Positions 17,962 through 26,328 of a stretch of DNA of 64,000 nucleotides are shown piece after piece (within the stretch, counting starts at the first letter, position 1; each line of letters begins with the position of its first letter). The translations under genes were made by a program, and so were the position numbers. This DNA comes from an uncultured Lachnospiraceae bacterium (GTDB lineage: Bacteria; Bacillota; Clostridia; Lachnospirales; Lachnospiraceae): the NCBI GenBank assembly GCA_910576815.1, contig CAJTKA010000008.1, forward strand, positions 46,118 through 110,117. Reading direction: 5' to 3'. The notes beneath the pieces were generated by a model. It saw only the letters and a program-made list of their open reading frames with translations. It was not told the DNA's origin and ran no database searches.

Positions 17962-18462
17962 GTGAATAAAGATAATATCATACTGATTGGTATGCCCGGC
18001 GCGGGTAAGAGCACGGTGGGTGTAGTGCTGGCCAAAAAGCTTGGCTATTCCTTCGTGGACGCGGATCTGGTGATCCAGAGCCAGGAGGGAAAACTGCTGC
18101 ATGAACTGATCGCGGAGCGCGGCGTGGAAGATTTCTGGAAACTGGAGGAAGCGGTGGGGAAATCCATCGGGGGAAAAAGGACGGTGATCGCCACCGGCGG
18201 GAGCGCGGTCTATGGTGAGAAAGCCATGGAACACTATCGGCAGATCGGCACGGTCGTTTATCTGGCCTTACCGTTGGAAGATATCAGGGAACGGCTGGGC
18301 GACCTTACCGAGCGGGGTGTGACCCTGCGTGACGGGCAGGACTTAGACGGGCTGTATGCAGAGCGACAGCCGCTTTATGAAAGGTACGCGGACGTTACGG
18401 TGGACTGTGAAGGGTTTTCCATCCGCGAAATCGTAGAAAAAATCGTGAGTACAACTGCATAA
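17962..18462 (+). CDS. aroK: Shikimate kinase
   Basis: 166 residues. It phosphorylates shikimate in the chorismate pathway to aromatic amino acids. Visible: Walker A GMPGAGKST at the N-terminus, the DAD motif (FVDADLVI), ATGGSAVY in place of the usual GGG shikimate-binding loop, and RQPLYERYAD near the lid/adenine region. Length fits the family. It starts with GTG and has a weak, distant ribosome site (AAAGG about 12 nt upstream), with a TTATGTAAAC motif between. No other aro gene is adjacent. Confidence 0.93.
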   Translation: MNKDNIILIGMPGAGKSTVGVVLAKKLGYSFVDADLVIQSQEGKLLHELIAERGVEDFWKLEEAVGKSIGGKRTVIATGGSAVYGEKAMEHYRQIGTVVYLALPLEDIRERLGDLTERGVTLRDGQDLDGLYAERQPLYERYADVTVDCEGFSIREIVEKIVSTTA

Positions 18463-18474
18463 TTTAAGAAGAAA

Positions 18475-18516
18475 GGCAGAGAATATCAAAAGAGGTATTC
18501 TCTGTCTTATTTTTTA
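18475..18516 (+). terminator. Rho-independent terminator after aroK
   Basis: The stem GGCAGAGAATA/TATTCTCTGTC (one G:U pair) is followed by TTATTTTTT. The stem resembles the second hairpin of the repeat at 21244-21270. Confidence 0.8.
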
Positions 18517-18534
18517 GTTAGGAGGAATCGGGAG

Positions 18535-18891
18535 ATGGATTATTTAAATGCATTCTGGGTGGGCGGCGTGATCTGTGCGCTGGTACAGATACTATTGGAA
18601 AAGACGAAACTTCTGCCGGGAAGGGTGATGGTGCTTTTGGTGGTCACGGGGGCGTTTATCAGCTTTTTTGGCTGGTATGAGCCCTTTATGGAGTATGCGG
18701 GCGCGGGCGCGAGCGTGCCGCTACTTGGTTACGGCAATATCTTAATGAAAGGCGTGAAGGAGGCTGTGGATCAAAACGGCTTCATCGGTCTGTTTCAGGG
18801 CGGCTTTAAGACGGGAGCCGTGGGCTGTGCGGCAGCCCTGATTTTTGGCTATCTGGCCAGTCTGGTATTCCAGCCGAAACCAAAAAAATAA
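18535..18891 (+). CDS. spoVAE: Stage V sporulation protein AE (SpoVAEb type)
   Basis: 118 residues, four membrane segments, with the family features FWVGGVICALVQILLEKT, PLLGYGNILMKGV and LFQGGFKTGAVGCAAAL. It forms part of the SpoVA dipicolinic acid channel in the spore inner membrane. The ribosome site TTAGGAGG is strong. It is isolated from spoVAD by three genes and a terminator, and I find no good sigma-G promoter directly before it. Confidence 0.92.
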   Translation: MDYLNAFWVGGVICALVQILLEKTKLLPGRVMVLLVVTGAFISFFGWYEPFMEYAGAGASVPLLGYGNILMKGVKEAVDQNGFIGLFQGGFKTGAVGCAAALIFGYLASLVFQPKPKK

Positions 18892-19027
18892 AAAATTTTG
18901 CAGATGTGAAGACGAGGCGGCCTGCCTTTCGTTATAATGAGTAGGTGCACAGATAAGCGCCGCCGCAGAGAAAAGATATAGAAATGTGCATTTGCGGAAA
19001 GTCAGTTTTGAGGAGAGGGGGCGAAGT

Positions 19028-19603
19028 GTGATCGGACGGGAAGAACAATTGTCAGCGCTGATTGATTCTTACCAACATCTTGTTTTTTCTATATGCTATC
19101 GGATGACGACGGACTACTTTGCCTCCGAGGATCTGACGCAGGAGACCTTTCTTTCGGCTTACAATCATCTTTCCACGTTTGACGGGAAAAATGAAAAGGC
19201 CTGGGTCTGTCGGATCGCCACCAACAAGTGCCTTGATTATCTGCAGAGCGCGGGGCGGCGGATGATCCCCGTGGCGGATGTCGGCGTGGAAGGCGCGAGA
19301 GCGCCGGATAGAGAAGCGGGAGACAAAGGTCCGGGAGTCGGGAAACATTCAGGGGACGATGCCATAACACAGCAGACACCGGAAAGCATTCTCTTAGAGA
19401 AAGAGGTGCGAAAGACATTGCTCGAAAGATGCCTTTCCCTAAAACCTCCTTATGACGAGATCGCAAAGTCTTACTACTACGACGAACTTTCGGCGGAGGA
19501 GATCGCGAGGGAAAAGGGCATGAAGAAAAAGACCGTGCAGACGCAGGTTTACCGGGCAAGAAGTATGCTGCGCAGGATGTATGAAAAGGAGAAGGGCGCA
19601 TGA
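19028..19603 (+). CDS. ECF-type RNA polymerase sigma factor
   Basis: About 191 residues. Region 2 is clear (SYQHLVFSICYRMTTDYFASEDLTQETFLSAYNH begins near residue 14; only part is quoted by position). Region 4 ends the protein (YYDELSAEEIAREKGMKKK, then the recognition helix). A longer than usual linker separates them. I chose the GTG at 19028, preceded by GAGAGGGGG. It overlaps the next gene by 4 bp (ATGA), a usual sign of a sigma/anti-sigma pair. A sigma-A-like TATAAT lies at 18933-18938. Confidence 0.92.
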   Translation: MIGREEQLSALIDSYQHLVFSICYRMTTDYFASEDLTQETFLSAYNHLSTFDGKNEKAWVCRIATNKCLDYLQSAGRRMIPVADVGVEGARAPDREAGDKGPGVGKHSGDDAITQQTPESILLEKEVRKTLLERCLSLKPPYDEIAKSYYYDELSAEEIAREKGMKKKTVQTQVYRARSMLRRMYEKEKGA

Positions 19604-20091
19604 TACATAATATAATAGCGGAAAGAGAAAAACGAAATAAACAGGACGCTTTCCCAGCAGATGCCTTTAACGATGAAGAACTGCTGCGACTCATCGAACA
19701 GGTGGAGGAGCGGGAACTGATTCATGCGCCGAGACACTTAAAGGAGGATGTCTTTCAAAGAATCGACAGGCAGAGGGAGCGGGAGCGAAGCAGAAAGCTT
19801 ATTTTCTACCGGGTTCAGGTGCTGGCGGGAATGGCGGCGGCCTTGACGGTACTGTTGCTTTTGCCGATCGAAGGGCAGAATGCGTCGGAAAGAGAGCGGC
19901 CTGCGTTTGTAAACCACTTTTGGCAGGGAGAAGAGGAGGCCGCCAACGACGAATGGCAACAGGCAGTCCTTGCAAGAGAACAGGAGATCGACAGGCAGTG
20001 GGAACGTTATCGTAAGAAGCAGGAGAGAAAAGAGGCAGGGGAGCAGTACTTGCGGGAAATGAAAGCTTATATCACGAATTATTTTGAATAG
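19600..20091 (+). CDS. Putative anti-sigma factor, single membrane segment
   Basis: 163 residues. A charged cytoplasmic N-terminal part (about 1-70) is followed by one membrane segment near 75-92 (VLAGMAAALTVLLLLP) and a charged, helical outer part. No zinc-binding HC motif is visible. The call rests on its overlap with the ECF sigma gene and this topology. What it senses is unknown. Confidence 0.75.
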   Translation: MIHNIIAEREKRNKQDAFPADAFNDEELLRLIEQVEERELIHAPRHLKEDVFQRIDRQRERERSRKLIFYRVQVLAGMAAALTVLLLLPIEGQNASERERPAFVNHFWQGEEEAANDEWQQAVLAREQEIDRQWERYRKKQERKEAGEQYLREMKAYITNYFE

Positions 20092-20123
20092 GAAGACTGA
20101 TTGAACATTAAAATTTTCAATCG

Positions 20124-20160
20124 CGAGATTTGTGTCTGCGCTTTGCTTGCCACAAACTCG
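20124..20160. repeat. Imperfect hairpin between operon genes
   Basis: CGAGATTTGTG and CACAAACTCG can pair around a 16-base loop, and a short direct repeat ATGCGCA follows (20164-20181). It starts with ATCGCGAG, as does the second hairpin at 13188. Confidence 0.4.
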
Positions 20161-20197
20161 GTCATGCGCAAAAAGATGCGCAGAAATGGAGGAAAAT

Positions 20198-20794
20198 ATG
20201 AAAAAAAAGAAAAGTAAGTTTTGGCTGTTTTTATTTTCGTTGTGTCCGGGAGCGGGGCATATGTATCTGGGATTTATGAAGATGGGACTTAGCTTCCTGT
20301 TAGGATTTGCGCTTTCCATTGTACTGGTGGATTTGACGTCGCTTGACGTGCTGGCCGTGATTCCTGTCGCAATCTACATATATGCCCTTTTCCATGCCAA
20401 CAACATCGGGGCGCTTGATGATGAGCAGTTTTACGCGTTGGAGGATCAATATCTGCTGGGATTTGACAGCATCGGGTCGGTAAATTTCCGATTGGATGGC
20501 AGAATCAGAAGTATTGCGGCGGTCGTTCTCATTTTGATCGGCATTTCCATGCTGGGAGATCTTGGGTTGGGACTGCTGTGGAATTATGTCGGGTTGGAAA
20601 ATCCCATTATGAGACTCATTTACTATACCATACGGGACGTTGTGCCCAGAGTGCTGATCGCGCTTGCAATCATCTGGTTTGGGATTTATCTTTTGCGCGG
20701 AAAGAAGGTGCCTGGGGAGCAGGTACCGCAGATCGAGCAGAAGCCGGAAAATGACCAAAATAGTCAAAATGGCGGAAACGGAATGGAGGGATAA
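20198..20794 (+). CDS. Membrane protein of sigma-factor operon (TM2-like N-terminus)
   Basis: About 198 residues. The N-terminal FLFSLCPGAGHMYLGFMKMGLSFL resembles the TM2-type hairpin, then more membrane segments follow (five or so in all) and a polar Gln/Asn-rich tail. The ATG at 20198 is preceded by GGAGG. Third gene after the ECF sigma and anti-sigma genes, so probably part of the same stress response. The function is unknown. Confidence 0.8.
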   Translation: MKKKKSKFWLFLFSLCPGAGHMYLGFMKMGLSFLLGFALSIVLVDLTSLDVLAVIPVAIYIYALFHANNIGALDDEQFYALEDQYLLGFDSIGSVNFRLDGRIRSIAAVVLILIGISMLGDLGLGLLWNYVGLENPIMRLIYYTIRDVVPRVLIALAIIWFGIYLLRGKKVPGEQVPQIEQKPENDQNSQNGGNGMEG

Positions 20795-20798
20795 GGAT

Positions 20799-21176
20799 AT
20801 GGAAGCAAGTAGGGCAGAGGGCGTTCAGAGTATGGAGGCGGAGCGTGTTCAGATGTCGGAAACGGTGTCGCAGCCGCAGCGCACCAGGCGGGTAGGCTCC
20901 GTCACCTTTGGACTCACCTTGATTTTGTTCGGCGTCCTGTTTTTGGTCAATATCATGTTGCCGACGCTGCATTATGAGATGATCTTCCGCCTGTGGCCTG
21001 TGGTCTTCATCTTTCTCGGCGTTGAGCTTTTGGTGGAAAACCATAGGAGCAATACGGAGAAATGCAAATTTGTCTATGATTTTCCTGCAATTATCATGCT
21101 GGCGCTGATGCTGCTGTTTGCGATGATGATGGCGGCGGTGGACTACTCCATGACTTATTACGATTTTTACTGGTAA
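20799..21176 (+). CDS. Small membrane protein, LiaI/DUF5668-like
   Basis: About 125 residues: a polar N-terminus, then RRVGSVTFGLTLILFGVLFLVNIMLP, RLWPVVFIFLGVELLVE and a third segment. That pattern is typical of the LiaI/LiaF-like transmembrane region. The ATG at 20799 follows GGAGGGATAAGGAT, 4 bp after the previous stop. Proteins like this often belong to cell-envelope stress operons; that role here is inferred from context. A composite hairpin repeat begins right at its stop codon. Confidence 0.78.
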   Translation: MEASRAEGVQSMEAERVQMSETVSQPQRTRRVGSVTFGLTLILFGVLFLVNIMLPTLHYEMIFRLWPVVFIFLGVELLVENHRSNTEKCKFVYDFPAIIMLALMLLFAMMMAAVDYSMTYYDFYW

Positions 21177-21275
21177 CATGAAAAGTACTTCTAAAGACGT
21201 CCCGCCATAGGATGGGACGCCAAGAAGTACTAAGTTTCATGTAAGAGAATGCCAAAAGACGGCATTCTCTGCATA
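21177..21275 (+). repeat. Composite two-hairpin repeat, full copy A
   Basis: The outer hairpin pairs ACATGAAAAGTACTTCT (21177-21193) with AGAAGTACTAAGTTTCATGT (21223-21242), with an inner stem GCGTCCC-like. The second hairpin is AGAGAATGCC/GGCATTCTCT (21244-21270). Copies B (24531-24625, inverted) and C (26329-26425) share this layout. Confidence 0.85.
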
Positions 21276-21289
21276 GGCAGATATCTATT

Positions 21290-21793
21290 TTAAGATTCCG
21301 CATAGTCGATTTGTTGTTTTGTTAGAAATTGTCTGACGGCACGATCCCAGAGCGCGTCCGGCGTCTTATCCATGAGAAAGGTGTGGAAGGCGCAGCCGGT
21401 CACAAGCGTGAGGGCAGTGCCGTCATATTTTATGTTCAAGACAAAGGCGCTCACCTGCTCGGCAGTGACCGCGGTGTCGCCCGTTTTCAGGATGGCGGCC
21501 GTGTAGTCGGGTGCAAGATGCAGCACAAAGTGAAAGGCGGCAGGCGTGTGTTTGCCTTTAATCAGGTCAAAGCAGACGGGGCGCACCTTTTTCCAGGCGG
21601 AAAATTCGTAGGGGCGAATATCCCTGTCTTCCCATTCTTCCGAGGAGTAAAAGTCTCTGTTTTCCCTGCCGTCGATGGTGAAGGTATTGTAGGTGCTGAT
21701 CACGGCCTGCTCTAACAGGAAGGTGTCGAAATCGTCTCCCGCGAGGAATTTTGCCATAAATTGTTTGATGTTTTTGATTTGTAATGCAATCAT
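21290..21793 (-). CDS. Conserved hypothetical protein (DUF5721-like)
   Basis: 167 residues, no signal peptide or membrane segment. Visible features are a helical N-terminus (IKNIKQFMAKFLAGDDFDTFLLEQ), DGRENRDFYSSEEW and a C-terminal helical part. Length and sequence recall DUF5721 proteins of Lachnospiraceae, which have no known role. It runs opposite to its neighbours and lies next to repeat copy A. Confidence 0.75.
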   Translation of the reverse strand: MIALQIKNIKQFMAKFLAGDDFDTFLLEQAVISTYNTFTIDGRENRDFYSSEEWEDRDIRPYEFSAWKKVRPVCFDLIKGKHTPAAFHFVLHLAPDYTAAILKTGDTAVTAEQVSAFVLNIKYDGTALTLVTGCAFHTFLMDKTPDALWDRAVRQFLTKQQIDYAES

Positions 21794-21917
21794 GCGATTT
21801 CTCCCGTCTCAGCGTCAAGGCTGTCTGAATTTGGCATTCTTATTCTATGATATCGAAGCGCAGACATTTGCGCAATGATTTCTTTGTGGCGTTTTTTGTA
21901 TTTTATAGATTATGGTT

Positions 21918-21946
21918 TGCCAAAAACGATATACTGTGGTAATATA
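21918..21946 (+). promoter_or_regulatory. Sigma-A promoter of the DegV gene
   Basis: TTGCCA (21918-21923), a 17 bp spacer and TAATAT (21941-21946), about 50 bp before the ATG. Confidence 0.65.
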
Positions 21947-21996
21947 GGAGGGTATAAGTAGTAACGAAAACTACGTGAAAAGGTTATGGAGGCTGT

Positions 21997-22833
21997 ATGA
22001 GTTATAAGATTGTAGTGGACAGCTGCTGCGAGCTACCCGAAACCGATAAGAATGACAGGCGTTTTCAGATCGTCCCCCTAGGTTTGGAAGTGGGCGATTA
22101 TGTGATACAGGACGACGAGACTTTTGACCAGAAGGAATTTTTGCGGCAGGTGGCGGCTTACCCGCTTTGCCCGAAATCATCCTGTCCTTCTCCCGAAAAA
22201 TTTATGGAAGCCTATCATGATGAAGCGGAGGAAGTCTATGTGGTGACGCTCTCCTCCCATCTGAGCGGCAGCAACAACAGTGCGGAGTTGGGAAAAAGTC
22301 TCTATATAGAAAAGTATGGGGACAAAAAGATCCATGTGGTGGATTCGGAATCCGCAAGCTGCGGAGAGACCCAGATCGCGGAAAAGATCGTTGAATATAA
22401 GGAGGCAGGCCTTTCCTTTGAGGAGACGGTAAAGAAAGTGGAGGTCTTCAAGCGGCAGATGCGCACCTACTTTGTGCTGGATAATTTGGAGACCCTACGC
22501 AAAAACGGGCGTCTGAGCGGCGTGAAGGCGCTGGTGGCCTCCACCTTGAACATCAAGCCTGTGATGGTGGGAAACCTCGGTGTGATTGAGCAGAAGGGCC
22601 AGGCGATCGGCATCAACAAAGCGCTTGCGAAGATGGCGGACTGCATTGTCGGTGATGTGAAAAATCCCCAGGAGAGAACGCTGATGATCACCCACTGCAA
22701 CTGCCCCGAGCGGGCGGAGTTTATGCGCGGGCTGATGGAGAAGCGGGCATCCTATAAACGGATCTTAGTTATGGATACCGCCGGAGTCAGCAGTATGTAT
22801 GCCAACGACGGCGGGGTGATCGTGACACTGTAA
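21997..22833 (+). CDS. DegV family fatty acid-binding protein
   Basis: 278 residues with DegV signatures: KIVVDSCCELP at the N-terminus, CPKSSCPSPEKF, VVTLSSHLSGSNNSAE, DSESASCGE, LDNLETLRKNGRLSG and a C-terminal EDD-type domain. DegV/FakB proteins hold a fatty acid for FakA kinase. No fakA is visible here. GGAGG precedes the ATG. A promoter and a terminator bracket it as a single-gene unit. Confidence 0.94.
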   Translation: MSYKIVVDSCCELPETDKNDRRFQIVPLGLEVGDYVIQDDETFDQKEFLRQVAAYPLCPKSSCPSPEKFMEAYHDEAEEVYVVTLSSHLSGSNNSAELGKSLYIEKYGDKKIHVVDSESASCGETQIAEKIVEYKEAGLSFEETVKKVEVFKRQMRTYFVLDNLETLRKNGRLSGVKALVASTLNIKPVMVGNLGVIEQKGQAIGINKALAKMADCIVGDVKNPQERTLMITHCNCPERAEFMRGLMEKRASYKRILVMDTAGVSSMYANDGGVIVTL

Positions 22834-22856
22834 AGGAAAGGATTAGAAAGGCGAAA

Positions 22857-22895
22857 AAACAAACTGAGTGTGCAGGCGCTCGGTTTGTTTTTTTG
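22857..22895 (+). terminator. Rho-independent terminator after the DegV gene
   Basis: AAACAAACTGAGTG pairs with CGCTCGGTTTGTTT and runs into a T-tract. Confidence 0.9.
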
Positions 22896-22990
22896 TTTGA
22901 AATTTCTGTCAAACACTTGACAATGGATAGTTAACAGCATGAAATTGAGCATATGCTTAATTTTACGGGAGGTATTTATGGATAAAGGCG

Positions 22991-23311
22991 ATGAAAGAAA
23001 CAACTCTTAAAGGTTGCACTGGATGTATTGATAGAAAAAGGCTACTACGGTACAAGTACCCGCGAAATTGCGAAAAGAGCCGGTGCCGGTTCCGGTTTAT
23101 TATTTCACTATTTCAGCAATAAAGATTGTATTTATTTGGAGCTGGTGAAGGCTGGCGCCGCGGAGAATTTCGCGAGGGAAATCCGCATGCATTATGTGTC
23201 GCTGTTTTTGGCGCCATACAGGGAATTGCCCGGGAAAAGGTTCGAATCTCCGACACACCGTTACCAAAGGCAGAGTGGTTGATGGATATGATCGTGAAAT
23301 GTACTAAATAG
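22991..23311 (+). pseudogene. TetR/AcrR regulator remnant, frameshifted and truncated
   Basis: Two frames together give a TetR N-terminus. From the ATG at 22991 the frame reads MKETTL, then an extra base near 23010 breaks it; the next frame gives VALDVLIEKGYYGTSTRE, IAKRAGAGSGLLFHYFSNK and ends at 23282. The helix-turn-helix is recognisable. The ligand-binding domain is almost entirely missing (a full member has about 190 residues). A further frame change follows near 23200. It would have regulated the neighbouring hydrolase remnant or a lost gene. Confidence 0.8.
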
Positions 23312-23382
23312 CATAACGCATTTATTCTTTAAGAGAATACCGTAATTAAACGATTGCGGAAAGGGAAAGAAAAGCAAATCAT

Positions 23383-23717
23383 ATGAAAGCAAAAAGTTAT
23401 GACGCTTTATTTGAACAAGTTATTCGGACAAAAAAGATTTATGAAAGCGTTGTGCTCATTCAAAACGGAACCGGCGAAACGATATTTTCCAAGGCTTACG
23501 GAGAAAAAACGATAGATAGCCCGATCGCAGCTGCCGGCATAACAAAAATGTTTACTGCTGCGTGTATTTTTATTCTCGTGCAGAAAGAGAAGCACATTTC
23601 TCATTTGTATTTTATTATCCCGACAAAGAGTTGTTTTTTGTTGGAGATTTTAATCAAATGAAATATCCTGCGCTGCCAATCAGGTTTGTGATGCAGCTTG
23701 CCATGTTTGCGCCATAA
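23383..23717 (+). pseudogene. Serine hydrolase (class C beta-lactamase-like) remnant with internal deletion
   Basis: The first ~70 codons resemble the N-terminus of beta-lactamase-family serine hydrolases (FEQVIRTKKIYESVVLIQNG, then AAAGITKMFTAACIF). The catalytic Ser of SxxK reads Gly (GITK). After about 23600 a different frame gives YYPDKELFFVGDFNQMKYP and ends LAMFAP at 23717, typical of the family's C-terminus. The central ~200 residues are deleted. Confidence 0.72.
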
Positions 23718-23734
23718 AAGATAATGAGGCGAAA

Positions 23735-24508
23735 TCATGTAGCATTTTTTGCCAGCGCCTTTTTTATCTTTCCAAGCTCTAATGGCGACACATTGAAACT
23801 CTGACCGTCTTTCATGGTCAACTTTAACAGGGAAATTTTCTCCACAAAAGCAGCATTTACCAGGCTGTGCTCGGATATGATGATAAAACCGGGGAACATG
23901 GCGATCTGTGAGTAAAAGTTTGGCAGGGTGCTCAAAAGGTCGAGGGAGCGCCCTTCGGTCAGCGTCACACGCACGTAGTTGCCGCTCTTTACCGCGTAGA
24001 GGATCTCATCTTCGTGGACATAGAGGGTATCTTTATCCCCGCGCAGCTCGATGGTGGGGATCGTCTCCGCTTTCAGACTCTGCGCATGGTCGAGCATTTG
24101 ATCCAGTTCATCTACCTTGATGGGTTTTTGCAGATAAAGGATCTGTTTTTGTAATTGCCTGCGCAGGATGTCGTGGTTGGAGGCTTCCGTGACGTCCTCC
24201 GGCACCTGAGCGAGAGCAGCCTCAATGACGGAAGGGTAGTCGATGGTGGAGATGCATAGGACGATGGGTGCCACCACGCCCGCGTCGATCAGCTTTCTGG
24301 CCAGCTGGAAACCGTTGACCGGGCCGTTTGTCATATCGATGAAAAAGGCGTCGTAGAGCATGGGAGAGCGCAGGACCGCCTCCACATTTCCGTAAGAATC
24401 AATGTAGAGCACCCCCGTGGTGTGCAGCCGCCTGTCGGAGGCCCGTCCGAGAAGCCGTTCCATCTGTTTTCTGTCCGCAATGTTATCGTCACAAACCGCG
24501 ATGTGCAT
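23735..24508 (-). CDS. LytTR family response regulator
   Basis: About 257 residues. REC domain from MHIAVCDDN with phospho-Asp in FFIDMTNGPVNGF; LytTR DNA-binding domain from about 150 (IELRGDKDTLYVHEDEILY, VRVTLTEGRSLDLL). The ATG at 24508 follows GAGGAG. No kinase gene is adjacent, so it is an orphan. It lies between decayed genes and repeat copy B. Confidence 0.92.
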   Translation of the reverse strand: MHIAVCDDNIADRKQMERLLGRASDRRLHTTGVLYIDSYGNVEAVLRSPMLYDAFFIDMTNGPVNGFQLARKLIDAGVVAPIVLCISTIDYPSVIEAALAQVPEDVTEASNHDILRRQLQKQILYLQKPIKVDELDQMLDHAQSLKAETIPTIELRGDKDTLYVHEDEILYAVKSGNYVRVTLTEGRSLDLLSTLPNFYSQIAMFPGFIIISEHSLVNAAFVEKISLLKLTMKDGQSFNVSPLELGKIKKALAKNAT

Positions 24509-24530
24509 ATATTCTCCTCTCAAATTCGTG

Positions 24531-24625
24531 CAGAGAATGCCGTATTTTGGGCATTCTCTTAGGTGAAACAAAGAAGTTCTCCGCGAAACAGCCTCTGCTG
24601 TGAGCGGCTAGAACTTCTTTTCACC
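24531..24625 (-). repeat. Composite two-hairpin repeat, full copy B (inverted)
   Basis: On the plus strand the AGAGAATGCC/GGGCATTCTCT hairpin comes first (24532-24559), then GGTGAAACAAAGAAGTTCT (24562-24580) pairing with AGAACTTCTTTTCACC (24610-24625). It fills the gap between the LytTR gene and the DUF1294 gene. Confidence 0.85.
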
Positions 24626-24919
24626 TTACCAAAAATTTAACTCTATCGGCGAAAACACCACCGCCAAAACCAAAATCACCTGTAAAGCCAAAATCACCGG
24701 CATTCCGTAGAGAAAATACCAGTGTCTCGTCTTGTGGTGAAAAAGGTGCATACCGATAATGGAACCAAGGCTGCCGCCGATGATGGCCAGCACAAAGAGC
24801 GTGGCCTCCGGAATCCGAAAGGCCCGTTTCTGGGCCTTTCGTTTGTCAACTGCCATCGTGATCAGGCTGATCAGATTGACGATGACAATATATAAGAGGA
24901 TCAGGTCAAAAGAGTTCAT
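24626..24919 (-). CDS. DUF1294 small membrane protein
   Basis: 97 residues. The family pattern is plain: an N-terminal membrane helix, MAVDKRKAQKRAFRIPEATLF, then IGGSLGSIIGMHLFHHKTRHWYF and a last membrane helix. Function unknown in the family. Its start lies 3 bp after the argG stop, so it probably reads through from argG. Confidence 0.92.
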   Translation of the reverse strand: MNSFDLILLYIVIVNLISLITMAVDKRKAQKRAFRIPEATLFVLAIIGGSLGSIIGMHLFHHKTRHWYFLYGMPVILALQVILVLAVVFSPIELNFW

Positions 24920-24922
24920 AGG

Positions 24923-26146
24923 TTAGCGCAGCACCTCGCCCTGCTCCTGCATCTTCAGGGCACGAACCTTGCTGGAAAGGCCAAAAAGATTGATGAAGCC
25001 TTCCGCGTCATGGTGATCGTAGAGGTCGCCCGTAGTGAAGGAAGCAATGCTCTCATTGTAGAGAGAGTAAGGAGAGGTGGTGCCTGCCTTGATGATGTTT
25101 CCCTTGTAGAGCTTGAACTTGACTTCGCCCGTCACATACTCCTGCGTGGATTCGATAAAGGCCTGCAGTGCGCGGCGCAGAGGCGTGAACCACTTGCCTT
25201 CGTAAACGACCTGCGCGAATTTGTTGCCAAGGTCTGCCTTTAATGCGTAGGTGTCGCGGTCGAGGATCAGTTCCTCAAGCTGCTGGTGCGCTTCGTAAAG
25301 GATGGTGCCGCCTGGCGTCTCGTAAACGCCGCGGGATTTCATACCCACCACACGGTTTTCCACGATATCGACAATGCCAATGCCGTGCTTGCCGCCAAGT
25401 TCATTCAAAGTGGCAATGATGTCGGCCACCTTCATTTTCTTGCCGTTGACGGAAGTGGGGATGCCCTTTTCAAAGGTCATGGTCACATATTCGCCTTCTT
25501 CAGGCGCCTTCTCCGGCGTGGTGCCAAGTACTAAAAGATGCTCGTAATTAGGCTCGTTCGCAGGATCCTCCAGCTCAAGACCTTCGTGGCTGATGTGCCA
25601 GAGGTTGCGGTCGCGGCTGTAGCTGGAATCCGCGGAGAAAGGCAGGTTGATGCCGTGCTGTTTGCAGTATTCGATCTCCTCCTCGCGGGAGTTTAAGGTC
25701 CATTTTTCATTTCTCCAGGCCGCGATGATCTTTAAGTCGGGAGCCAGCGCTTTGATGCCCAGCTCGAAACGGATCTGGTCGTTGCCCTTTCCTGTTGCGC
25801 CGTGGCAGATAGCGGTCGCGCCTTCTTTGCGGGCGATCTCTACCAGCTTTTTGGCGATTACAGGGCGTGCCATCGAGGTGCCGAGCAGATACTTGTTCTC
25901 ATAGACCGCGTGCGCCTGTACACAGGGAATAATGAAATCGTCGCAGAATTCGTCGGTCAGATCCTCTATGTAGAGCTTGGAAGCGCCGCTTGAGAGCGCT
26001 CTCTCCTCTAGCCCGTCAAGTTCCTCCGCCTGTCCGCAGTTACCGCACACGCAGATGACCTCGTAATCAAAATTTTCTTTCAGCCAGGGGATGATGACTG
26101 TGGTATCAAGCCCGCCGGAATAAGCAAGAACTACTTTTTCTTTCAT
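24923..26146 (-). CDS. argG: Argininosuccinate synthase
   Basis: About 407 residues. It joins citrulline and aspartate with ATP in arginine synthesis. Signatures: KVVLAYSGGLDTTV (ATP P-loop), GATGKGNDQIRFE, SYSRDRNLWHISHEG and GKHGIGIVDIVENR. AAGGAT precedes the ATG at 26146. argJ and argB lie 36 kb away on the other strand, but argH is not visible. Upstream ARG-box-like sites suggest ArgR control. Confidence 0.97.
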   Translation of the reverse strand: MKEKVVLAYSGGLDTTVIIPWLKENFDYEVICVCGNCGQAEELDGLEERALSSGASKLYIEDLTDEFCDDFIIPCVQAHAVYENKYLLGTSMARPVIAKKLVEIARKEGATAICHGATGKGNDQIRFELGIKALAPDLKIIAAWRNEKWTLNSREEEIEYCKQHGINLPFSADSSYSRDRNLWHISHEGLELEDPANEPNYEHLLVLGTTPEKAPEEGEYVTMTFEKGIPTSVNGKKMKVADIIATLNELGGKHGIGIVDIVENRVVGMKSRGVYETPGGTILYEAHQQLEELILDRDTYALKADLGNKFAQVVYEGKWFTPLRRALQAFIESTQEYVTGEVKFKLYKGNIIKAGTTSPYSLYNESIASFTTGDLYDHHDAEGFINLFGLSSKVRALKMQEQGEVLR

Positions 26147-26234
26147 GGTTTTTGATCCTTCTTTCTTTAGATATATTGTTATTATTTTGCGTCCTGAAAA
26201 CAATATACATCAAGAAATGAGAGAATGCAAGAGG

Positions 26235-26320
26235 TATTTTGTGCATAAATAGTTGAATATAATGAAAAATATTGCATAAAACCAAAAATAAGTTGAATAT
26301 TATGCAAAAGTATCGTATAG
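26235..26320. promoter_or_regulatory. Putative ArgR operator region of argG
   Basis: Several AT-rich half-palindromes such as TGAATATTATGCA (26293-26305), TTGCATAA and TTGAATAT lie 90-170 bp before argG. They resemble the ARG box TGNATWWWWATNCA with a one-base-shorter centre. The match is partial. Confidence 0.4.
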
Positions 26321-26328
26321 TTATACTA

